Positions 6,815 to 13,825 of a stretch of 64,000 nt of DNA are shown piece by piece. The notes beneath the pieces are model-generated. The model did not search any database. It was given only the letters and a program-made list of their open reading frames with translations, and had not been told where the DNA came from. The DNA lies in assembly GCF_022668875.1 (NCBI RefSeq), contig NZ_JAKGCR010000003.1:186001-250000 (forward strand), in the 5' to 3' direction. Position 1 is the first letter of the stretch. Each line of letters opens with the position of its first letter. A program made the position numbers and the translations under genes. The stretch is from Domibacillus sp. PGB-M46. GTDB lineage: Bacteria; Bacillota; Bacilli; Bacillales; Domibacillaceae.

Positions 6815-9139
6815 ATTTTCGATAATGGTATATGTTTCGGGCTCGACGGCCTGCATAAGCGGCGTTTCTTTTCCTGACGAAAACAGGTGAAGCTCATGCA
6901 TGGCGCGGGTGCAGGCGGTATAAAACAAGTTTCTCTCCCATTCCCGTCCGTATACATCTTCGGATATATTAAAAAGAAGAACCGCATCAAACTCAATCCC
7001 TTTCGCTAAATAAGCGGGAATGACAACCAGCCCCTGCTCAAATGTGTACGTTTCCTGGTCAAGCAGCTGAGCGGGAATGTGAGACGACAGCCACGCGTGT
7101 ACACGCTGGCTCTCCTGCATCGTTTTACAGATCACAGCGATCGTCTGACGATGGCCTCCTTCAAGCATGGAGCGAATACGTGTTAACAGCTTTTGCTGAA
7201 GGTCTTCTTCATGGTTCGCATATGTTAAAGTCGGTTTTGTCCCTTCCCGGTTAAACGCTTCAATTTGTTCGCCGCCTTCGATCAATTGCCGTGTAAATTC
7301 AACGATCGGCCGGGTGGATCGGTAGCTGCGCGTAAGTGTAATTTTTTCATACGATTCCTTGTTGTCCGGTGTGTCTGTTAAAACCGATGATTCATTCAAA
7401 GCCTGCACAAAGATGGACTGGTTTACATCTCCCAGCAGTGTCATTTTACTGTACGGAAACAGCGTTTTTAAATATGCAAGCTGAAAGGGTGAATAATCCT
7501 GTGCTTCATCAATAAACACGTGGCGGATATGGGAAAAAGACTTTTTCCCTTTCAATTGATCTTGAAAATACAAATAAGCAGTTGCGTCTTCCCAGTCAAG
7601 TTTATTTTGGTCCAGTGTCTCAATTGTTTTTTCACAAACGGAAGCCCAAATAGGCGGGGCCGGCTGCGTACGTGTCTCGAACAGCTGCCGGAAATTGGCT
7701 CTTTCATCCACAAAGCCAAGCCGCTTTATCTTGTTTCTTAAAGGCTGGAATTGTTTGCGCACGACGCTTTTGCTTAAAATACGCCACTCCACGTCTACAT
7801 CGTTAAAAGTGTCTTCTTCCTTCGATTGTTTTTTCTGGCGCGCCCGGTACGCGTTTAAAAAATCTTCTTTATCTAAAAGCTCTACTTCGTCCCGCACCCA
7901 TTCTTCGTTTTGTTCAAGGCGCTCCAGTTTTTGAAGCTTTTTCAGCAGCCATTCCGATACAAGCTCTAACCGGTTCGGCAGCAGAATGGAAGTGGCTAAT
8001 GTATAAAAATGCTCTCTTATTTCTTCCGAAGAAACGAGAACTTTATCTCGAAAGACAATATCGTGAAAAAGGAGGCCTTTCTGCGACAGGGAAGTGAGAT
8101 AATCATCAATAATCTTTTTAAAATCGAGACTCGCTTTAAATTGGACAGATGCTGCTTCAGCAGGGTTCTCCTGCCCGGTTCCCTCCAGTAAAAACTGTTC
8201 CAGCTGTTCAAACGGGCTTTGAACGGTAAAGGCATTACTGATCCGGTCCTCTACATATTCTTTATAGGTTGTCTGGAGAATATTTTCCTCTCCAAGCTCA
8301 GGCAGTACCGTAGACACATAGCTATTGAACAGGGGGTTGGGAGAAAAAAGAAGCATATTTTCTGCCCGCAGTGTCCGGCGGTTGGCGTACAGCAAAAAAG
8401 CAATGCGCTGCAGCGCGGCCGATGTTTTTCCACTGCCAGCTGCTCCCTGCACGATCAGCGTCTGGCTTTTTTGATTGCGGATAATTTGATTTTGCTCCCT
8501 TTGAATGGTCGCCACAATATTTTTCATTTGTGCACTTGATTTTCCGCCCAAAACCGCCTGTAAAATATGATCGCCGATCGTCAAGCTTGTATCGAATTGG
8601 CCGGTAATCTCACCCCGCTGAATGATAAATTGCCTTTTTAGCGATATCTCTCCTTCAATCCGGCCTTCCATCGTATCGTAAGCGGCAGGCCCTGTTGTGT
8701 AATCGTAGTACATGCTTGAAATAGGGGCCCGCCAGTCATAAATTAAAAAATTCTCCTGTGCTTCATCCATTAAGGAAGCGATGCCAATGTAAATAGGTTC
8801 CGGCTTCGGTTCGCCGGATTCCTGGAAATCAATGCGGCCAAAATAAGGGGAACGACGCAGCCGGTCCAGCTTTTTCAGCTCGTTAAATAGCTGCCTGTGG
8901 CTTCTTTCTCTTTCCTGTAGCAATTCGGCCTGTTGCTTAATGCCGGCTTGTGTTTCGATGACATCATCTGGCTCGTCCATATTGACAGTTACATCTTCCC
9001 AAAAGTTTTTGCGAAGACCGATAATACCTTCTTTCAAAGAGCCTGTTTTTTCTTTAATGCCTTCTTCCTTTCGGTCGATCAGATCAATCACTTCGTTTAC
9101 ACGCTGCTGTTCTTTCAGCTGTTCTGTTTCCTGGTTCAT
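6812..9139 (-). CDS. helD: HelD, RNA polymerase recycling ATPase (UvrD/Rep-like)
   Basis: A 775-residue superfamily-1 motor. The charged N-terminal coiled coil (residues 1-95), the YFGRIDF segment, Walker A GAAGSGKTS, the DEAQD Walker B motif (VFIDEAQDYSP), SYRSTRPI and the C-terminal SF1 motifs are all present in the order expected for Firmicute HelD (YvgS type). HelD inserts its arms into the channels of RNA polymerase and uses ATP to release it from stalled complexes and nucleic acid; it associates with core polymerase. Length equals the family norm. The ATG at 9139 has GGAG very close upstream, a short spacing. Transcribed alone, divergent from the aldo-keto reductase gene. Confidence 0.92.
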   Translation of the reverse strand: MNQETEQLKEQQRVNEVIDLIDRKEEGIKEKTGSLKEGIIGLRKNFWEDVTVNMDEPDDVIETQAGIKQQAELLQERERSHRQLFNELKKLDRLRRSPYFGRIDFQESGEPKPEPIYIGIASLMDEAQENFLIYDWRAPISSMYYDYTTGPAAYDTMEGRIEGEISLKRQFIIQRGEITGQFDTSLTIGDHILQAVLGGKSSAQMKNIVATIQREQNQIIRNQKSQTLIVQGAAGSGKTSAALQRIAFLLYANRRTLRAENMLLFSPNPLFNSYVSTVLPELGEENILQTTYKEYVEDRISNAFTVQSPFEQLEQFLLEGTGQENPAEAASVQFKASLDFKKIIDDYLTSLSQKGLLFHDIVFRDKVLVSSEEIREHFYTLATSILLPNRLELVSEWLLKKLQKLERLEQNEEWVRDEVELLDKEDFLNAYRARQKKQSKEEDTFNDVDVEWRILSKSVVRKQFQPLRNKIKRLGFVDERANFRQLFETRTQPAPPIWASVCEKTIETLDQNKLDWEDATAYLYFQDQLKGKKSFSHIRHVFIDEAQDYSPFQLAYLKTLFPYSKMTLLGDVNQSIFVQALNESSVLTDTPDNKESYEKITLTRSYRSTRPIVEFTRQLIEGGEQIEAFNREGTKPTLTYANHEEDLQQKLLTRIRSMLEGGHRQTIAVICKTMQESQRVHAWLSSHIPAQLLDQETYTFEQGLVVIPAYLAKGIEFDAVLLFNISEDVYGREWERNLFYTACTRAMHELHLFSSGKETPLMQAVEPETYTIIEN

Positions 9140-9328
9140 TCTCCAAACACATCCCGTTTTTCAAAGTTTTGCCTTCTACTCATTCTATATCACCTTTTCA
9201 TACTTTACTCAAACAACGTATGCACGGCTTGAACATAGTATTTCCAAAAAAACGGTCTGGATCGCATTCCGGGCAGTTTTATGATTCAATGAAAGGGAGT
9301 GTACATACTGAATAAGGGAGATGGTTTT

Positions 9329-10306
9329 TTGAAAACGTTACCGATTCAAAAGCATGGAGTAAACGCAAGCCGGCTTGTACTTGGCTGTATGGGATTCGGA
9401 GGAGGCTGGAGCCGTGACGCCATTACCGAGGAGCAGGTCAAGCAGGCACATGAAGCAGTGGATGCGGCACTTGAGTCCGGTATTAACTTTTTTGACCATG
9501 CGGATATCTATGCATATGGAAAAGCGGAGGAAGTATTTGGCCGTGTCTTAAAGGAACGTCCATCACTGCGTGACGACATTTTAATTCAATCCAAAACAGG
9601 GATTACGTTTCCGGATAAAGAAGCAGGGCTGCCGACACGCTACAATTTCTCAAAAGAATACATTTTAAACAGTGTCGATGGGATCCTTTCGCGGCTGGAT
9701 ACGACACACTTGGATACACTGCTTCTGCACCGGCCGGATGCGCTAATGGAGCCGGAAGAGGTAGCAGAAGCATTTCATCAGCTGAAATCATCTGGAAAAG
9801 TACGTTATTTTGGCGTATCCAATATGAGTGCCGGACAAATTAAGCTGCTGCAAAGTGCGATCAGTGACCGCCTTGTTGTGAACCAGCTGGAAATGAGCCT
9901 GCATAAAATCGGCTGGCTTGAATCCGGCGTGCATGTAAACCAGCCGGCATTTTGTGAAACGATTTTTCCAGAAGGCACGCTTGAATACTGCCGGATGGAA
10001 AACATCCAAATCCAAGCCTGGGGTCCGCTGGCACAGGGAATGTACTCGGGGGCGCCGCTTGAAGACAAACCGGAGGCAGTGCAGGAAACAGCCGCACTTG
10101 TAAAGAGAATGGCGGAGGAAAAGAACACGACTACAGAAGCGATCGTACTTGCCTGGCTGATGAAGCATCCGGCCATGATTCAGCCGGTCATCGGCACAAC
10201 GAGCCCGAAACGAATTCAGGCTTCGGCAAAAGCAGTCGATGTAGAAATGAGCCGGGATGAATGGTATACCCTTTATGTCGCATCACGCGGCGTGAATTTA
10301 CCGTAA
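9329..10306 (+). CDS. Aldo/keto reductase (YcsN/YdhF type)
   Basis: A 325-residue NADPH-dependent aldo-keto reductase. It has the SRLVLGCMGFGG start, the catalytic DHADIYAYGKAEEVFG segment (Asp, Tyr), a lysine in ILIQSKTGI, LLLHRPD containing the active-site His, and VIGTTSPKRI near the cofactor site. These enzymes reduce aldehydes and ketones in the cytoplasm; the substrate is unknown. I place the start at TTG 9329, eight bases after GGGAG, because the protein then begins MKTLPIQKHG as expected for the family; an upstream GTG at 9299 would add ten unconserved residues. Single gene. Confidence 0.87.
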   Translation: MKTLPIQKHGVNASRLVLGCMGFGGGWSRDAITEEQVKQAHEAVDAALESGINFFDHADIYAYGKAEEVFGRVLKERPSLRDDILIQSKTGITFPDKEAGLPTRYNFSKEYILNSVDGILSRLDTTHLDTLLLHRPDALMEPEEVAEAFHQLKSSGKVRYFGVSNMSAGQIKLLQSAISDRLVVNQLEMSLHKIGWLESGVHVNQPAFCETIFPEGTLEYCRMENIQIQAWGPLAQGMYSGAPLEDKPEAVQETAALVKRMAEEKNTTTEAIVLAWLMKHPAMIQPVIGTTSPKRIQASAKAVDVEMSRDEWYTLYVASRGVNLP

Positions 10307-10310
10307 AAAA

Positions 10311-10336
10311 AGCCTGCGTGAGGAGCGCAGGCTTTC
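10311..10336 (+). terminator. Hairpin after the aldo-keto reductase gene
   Basis: AGCCTGCG-tgagga...CGCAGGCT closes five bases after the stop, followed only by TTTC. A near copy of this hairpin recurs at 10582-10604 on the other side of the dispersed repeat. Confidence 0.6.
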
Positions 10337-10337
10337 A

Positions 10338-10576
10338 GGCTGTAGGCAAATGATATGGATAACCGTGCACATGAATGGATGGATCGGCGGCGTCCGGGCA
10401 GCTCCGCTTTCCATGGGGCAGGCGCTGAGCCCCATAGGAGTCTGCGCTGCCCTCCCGCCGCCAAGTGGCTTGCGACAAGATTGTATAGAGCTTAAAAGAT
10501 CGTATCTTTCTGTACTTATTGATGTTCAATAACACTTATCGGCTCTTTTTTTAAAGCGAAAGACTTTGTCTACACA
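10338..10576. repeat. Dispersed intergenic repeat, copy A (uninterrupted)
   Basis: Most of this stretch matches 37677-38114: shared blocks include CCGTGCACATGAATGG, TTCCATGGGGCAGGC, the CCCATAGGAGTCTGCGC block with CTCCCGCCGCCAAGTGG, and a 3' block from GATGTTCAATAACACTTA through GACTTTGTCTACACA. There is no open frame conserved between the copies. Copy A lacks about 45 bp present in copy B and lacks the 116-bp insertion there, so it represents the empty site. Imperfect direct repeats of a terminator hairpin flank it (10311-10333 and 10582-10604). The remaining bases to 10833 are AT-rich and hold no gene. Confidence 0.8.
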
Positions 10577-10833
10577 ATGAAAGTCTGCGCGAGGAGCACA
10601 GGCTCTTATGAAGTTGTACGATACGTTAACGATACGTCGGCGTTACGTGGACAAAACATAAATAAAAAGAAAATAAAACAGAAACAAAACATCTTCTTGC
10701 CGGAAGGTATCGATTTTTTCAAAAACACTGTATATAAACGATGAAAAAACTAAAAAGAAAGAAATGGATTTGCCGCGGTGTCACCGCTCGTTTATCATAA
10801 AAAGTAGATTGCATAGACAGGAGAGTATGGGAA

Positions 10834-11643
10834 ATGTACAAATTAATTGCGATTGACATGGATGGCACGCTTTTAAACGATCACCATGAAGTAACCGATG
10901 AAGTGCGCAGCGCCCTTGATGAAGCTCGGGAACGCGGTGTGAAGGTGGTTCTTTGCACAGGCCGTCCGCTTGCCGGTGTGCGCCGCTACTTAAAGGACCT
11001 TCGTCTTGAAGATGAAGAGGATTATGTGATTGCCTATAATGGTGCTATCGTGCAAAACACACATACAAATGAAGTAGTGTTTAAGCAGTCGCTTGGCTAT
11101 GAAGATTTCCGCGCACTGCATGATCTGAGCCTGGCGCTTGACACGCCAATGCACTTTTTTGATGCAGAGTATTTATACACGACGAACAAACTGATCAGCC
11201 CGTATACCGTACATGAAGCGTTTATTACGAAAATTCCATTCCAGCATACAACGGTAGAAGAAGTGCCGACTGACATTGCCATGCCAAAGGTCATGTATAT
11301 TGATGAGCCGGAACGTCTGGACCGGACCATTGCGGCGATTCCTGCCCAAATCAATGATAAATATATGATGGTGAAAAGTGCACCGTTTTATTTGGAGATT
11401 TTACATCGCGAAGTCAGCAAAGGAAATGCAGTGAAACGCTTGTCTGAGAAGCTGGGCATTAAACGGGAAGAAGTCATGACAATCGGTGACAACGGAAACG
11501 ACCTGTCGATGATTCAGTTTGCAGGCTGCGGCGTAGCGATGGAGAATGCGATTCCGATGGTAAAAGAAGCGGCTGATTTTGAAACAAAATCCAACAACGA
11601 GCATGGCGTGGCTCATGCGATTCGTGAATTGGTGCTTGTGTAA
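10834..11643 (+). CDS. yidA: Cof-type HAD phosphatase, YidA-like
   Basis: A 269-residue HAD hydrolase of the Cof subfamily. Motif I DMDGTLLN (nucleophile Asp9, general acid Asp11), motif II CTGRP, the motif III lysine region and motif IV GDNGNDLSM are intact, with a C2 cap domain between them. YidA enzymes dephosphorylate sugar phosphates and related small metabolites in a Mg-dependent reaction. The frame MYKLIAIDMDGTLLNDHHEV and the overall length agree with YidA. ATG 10834 follows GGAGAG. It is monocistronic and convergent with the dehydrogenase gene; the space between them is filled by a peculiar repeat array. Confidence 0.85.
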   Translation: MYKLIAIDMDGTLLNDHHEVTDEVRSALDEARERGVKVVLCTGRPLAGVRRYLKDLRLEDEEDYVIAYNGAIVQNTHTNEVVFKQSLGYEDFRALHDLSLALDTPMHFFDAEYLYTTNKLISPYTVHEAFITKIPFQHTTVEEVPTDIAMPKVMYIDEPERLDRTIAAIPAQINDKYMMVKSAPFYLEILHREVSKGNAVKRLSEKLGIKREEVMTIGDNGNDLSMIQFAGCGVAMENAIPMVKEAADFETKSNNEHGVAHAIRELVLV

Positions 11644-11749
11644 GGCCGGATAAAAAGAATTTGGGCCGGGTTTCTACCTGCGATGGCCGGAAAAAGAAGT
11701 TTCCGGCCATTAGCGGCTAAAATCCGGCCTATTTGTTATATTTCCGGCT
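11644..11749. repeat. Mirror-symmetric GGCCGGA/TCCGGCC array filling a convergent gap
   Basis: GGCCGGR units start at 11644, 11664 and 11685, then TCCGGCY units at 11702, 11723 and 11743. Spacings are 20, 21, then 21, 20 bp. The two central units form an 11-bp perfect hairpin (11683-11693 with 11700-11710). The first unit begins directly after the yidA stop and the last overlaps the stop codon of the opposing gene. It could act as a bidirectional terminator or processing element, but no T-tract follows the hairpin. Confidence 0.75.
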
Positions 11750-12633
11750 TAAACCAGGGTTTTTCGTTCGCCCGCCAGCAGTAAGTAAATAGCCTGCGTC
11801 CCTTTATCGTCATGGCCCTGCTCCGACAGTTTGTCGTACAGCGATTTAGCGAGTGTAAGGCCTGGTGTATTCATGCCCATGGCCTCAGCTGATTCAATCG
11901 CAATGTTCATATCTTTAATAAAGTGCTTAATGTAAAAGCCAGGTTCAAAATCACCTTTGATCATGCGCGGCGCAAGATTTGCCAGTGACCAGCTGCCAGC
12001 GGCTCCGCTTCCGATGCTGCCAAGCACCTGCTCTGGATCAAGCCCTGCTTTTTCCGCATACACAATCGCTTCTGCGACACCCATCATGTTCGACGCAATG
12101 GCGATTTGGTTGCACATTTTCGTATGCTGGCCTGCACCGGCCGGTCCTTGAAGAATAATGTTTTGCCCCATTGCTTCGAGGACGGGTTTTACTGCGTCAA
12201 AATCAGCTTGATCCCCGCCCACCATTATCGTTAATGTACCGTTTTTGGCGCCCACATCCCCGCCCGATACCGGTGCATCCAAGACGTGAATGTCTTTCTT
12301 TTTGCCTTCTTCACACAATTTCTCAGCTAAAAGGGGGCTTGAAGTCGTCATATCAATGGCATACGATCCTGGTTTAGCGTTTGATAAAATGCCATCCTCT
12401 CCAAGATAAACGGCTTCTACATCACTCGGATAGCCGACAATCGTAATGATTACATCCGCTGTCTGCGCCACTTCTGCCGGTGTATCTTTCCAGACAGCGC
12501 CTGCGTCGAGCAGTTCCTGCGCCCGTGCTTTTGTCCGGTTATAGACGACAACCGGGTAGCCTGCCTTCATTAAATGGCCGGCCATGCTTTTTCCCATTAC
12601 ACCTGTTCCGATAAATCCAACCGTTTTGCTCAT
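11749..12633 (-). CDS. ykwC: NAD(P)-dependent beta-hydroxyacid dehydrogenase, YkwC-like
   Basis: A 294-residue enzyme of the 3-hydroxyisobutyrate/tartronate-semialdehyde reductase family. It has the Rossmann motif GFIGTGVMGKSMAGHL at the N-terminus, the substrate-site motif DAPVSGGDVGAKNGTL, and the catalytic lysine region GAGQHTKMCNQ, followed by an all-helical C-terminal domain. It oxidises a short beta-hydroxyacid with NAD or NADP; YkwC's physiological substrate is uncertain. The size and the MSKTVGFIGTG start fit the family. Transcribed alone on the minus strand and divergent from fdhD. Confidence 0.87.
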   Translation of the reverse strand: MSKTVGFIGTGVMGKSMAGHLMKAGYPVVVYNRTKARAQELLDAGAVWKDTPAEVAQTADVIITIVGYPSDVEAVYLGEDGILSNAKPGSYAIDMTTSSPLLAEKLCEEGKKKDIHVLDAPVSGGDVGAKNGTLTIMVGGDQADFDAVKPVLEAMGQNIILQGPAGAGQHTKMCNQIAIASNMMGVAEAIVYAEKAGLDPEQVLGSIGSGAAGSWSLANLAPRMIKGDFEPGFYIKHFIKDMNIAIESAEAMGMNTPGLTLAKSLYDKLSEQGHDDKGTQAIYLLLAGERKTLV

Positions 12634-12753
12634 ATGTAATCGACTCCTTCCAAAAATTTCTTTCTTCTTTATTGTATCAAAAAAACCGGGCGGTTGTTTT
12701 AGATTTTACTGTAGGTGGTAAACTGCTAAAGATAAGAAAAGGAGGAGCACAAA

Positions 12754-13545
12754 ATGAAAGATGTCCAAACGAAACGGGTAGTGCTCCGTTTTCATAAAGG
12801 AACAGCAGAGCAGACGGAAGACCGTATTGTGACCGAGCAGCCGGTAACGGTCAAAATCAATGGAAACGAGTTTGTTACCATGGTGTGTACACCGTCTTAC
12901 ATAGAAGATATGGTTATTGGTTATTTAGCGTCGGAAGGTGTTATTCGCCGTTATGAGGATATAAAGCAAATGCGAATAGACGATTCGGGCTTTGTTCATG
13001 TAGAGCTGGCGCGTGTCAATCCATTTTTTGAACAGCTCCAAAACAAGCGGTATGTCACATCATGCTGCGGCATGAGCCGGCAGGGATTCGTGTTTGCCAA
13101 CGACGCGCTTACCGCAAAAAAAATGCGCGATATTCATGTGAAAGCAACACCGGATCTTTGTTTTTCATTGATGAAGCAAATGCAGGAAGATGCGGATGTA
13201 TTTAAAGAAACAGGCGGTGTTCACAACGCAGCCCTTTGTGATGAATCCGGTATTTTGCTGCATCGAATGGATATTGGCCGGCATAACGCTCTCGATAAAT
13301 TATATGGATATTGCCTGCGGCACGGCGTGTCGACGAGGGGGAAAATCCTTGTGTTCAGCGGCCGGATTTCCTCGGAGATTTTACTTAAAGCAGCCAAGAT
13401 CGGCTGTGAAATGGTTTTGTCAAAATCAGCGCCGACAGAATTGGCTCTGCAGGCAGCCGAAGAACTCGGCATTACTACGGTTGGCTTTATCCGGGGCGGC
13501 TCTATGAACGTGTATACTGGTCCTGAACGAATCATCTTGCGTTAA
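12754..13545 (+). CDS. fdhD: FdhD, formate dehydrogenase sulfur carrier
   Basis: A 263-residue FdhD. It begins after an AAGGAGGAGC ribosome site. The protein carries the family landmarks EQPVTVKING, ML/MV-type CTP, the conserved cysteine loop YVTSCCGMSR (residues about 106-115), TGGVHNAALCD, DIGRHNALDKLYG and FSGRISSEIL plus SKSAPTELA. FdhD accepts sulfur from a cysteine desulfurase and sulfurates the bis-MGD molybdenum cofactor before its insertion in formate dehydrogenase. The next gene is that dehydrogenase, although a separate promoter and terminators lie between them. Confidence 0.95.
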   Translation: MKDVQTKRVVLRFHKGTAEQTEDRIVTEQPVTVKINGNEFVTMVCTPSYIEDMVIGYLASEGVIRRYEDIKQMRIDDSGFVHVELARVNPFFEQLQNKRYVTSCCGMSRQGFVFANDALTAKKMRDIHVKATPDLCFSLMKQMQEDADVFKETGGVHNAALCDESGILLHRMDIGRHNALDKLYGYCLRHGVSTRGKILVFSGRISSEILLKAAKIGCEMVLSKSAPTELALQAAEELGITTVGFIRGGSMNVYTGPERIILR

Positions 13546-13565
13546 AAAGGGTCCTTTGCTATAAT
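13537..13565 (+). promoter_or_regulatory. Sigma-A promoter of the fdhA leader
   Basis: TTGCGT (13537-13542), a 17-bp spacer and a perfect TATAAT (13560-13565) overlap the fdhD stop codon. Transcription would begin near 13572, about 250 bases before fdhA, giving a long leader. Confidence 0.7.
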
Positions 13566-13571
13566 AGATAA

Positions 13572-13825
13572 CGCTTACATGGAGAGGCTTCCTTCGGTGA
13601 TGAAGGAAATAGAAAACGAGCCACCTCGTTTTTTCTATCATGATAGTAATGGCATTTCTTTCGACGGGAAACGAAAGAAGCAGACAGTGTGCTCACAAGA
13701 GCATGCTGTCTTTTTTTGTTTATTTCTATTCCCGAAAGGGTATTTTTACAAAGTCTTTTGAAATGATAGAAAATGATAAAAATTGGGCAGGCACAATGAT
13801 CATGAAAAAGAGGGGAGTTCTTGCT
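13572..13825 (+). promoter_or_regulatory. Structured fdhA leader, candidate attenuator or riboswitch
   Basis: The leader contains four hairpins: TTCCTTC/GAAGGAA (13589-13608), ATAGAAAACGAG/CTCGTTTTTTCTAT (13609-13638), TTTCTTTCG/CGAAAGAA (13655-13679) and a terminator (13682-13717), followed by an unstructured stretch and the fdhA ribosome site. A promoter, folded RNA and early terminator in this order are typical of transcription attenuation. I do not recognise it as a known riboswitch; it does not obviously match the Moco or tetrahydrofolate motifs as I remember them. It could sense molybdenum cofactor, formate or a one-carbon metabolite. Confidence 0.5.
13682..13717 (+). terminator. Terminator inside the fdhA leader
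   Basis: AGACAGTGTGCTC-acaa-GAGCATGCTGTCT is a 13-bp stem with two G-T pairs, followed by seven T. It lies after the fdhA leader promoter and before the gene, so it must be read through or prevented for fdhA expression. Confidence 0.85.

Noticed and set aside
10350-10532. Short open frames inside the dispersed repeat copies (also 37694-37942)
   Set aside because: Frames are not conserved between the two copies, so they are chance openings.
13640-13825. In-frame ATG 13640 as fdhA start
   Set aside because: It lies within leader hairpins and before a terminator; GTG 13826 has a strong ribosome site and gives the normal family length.
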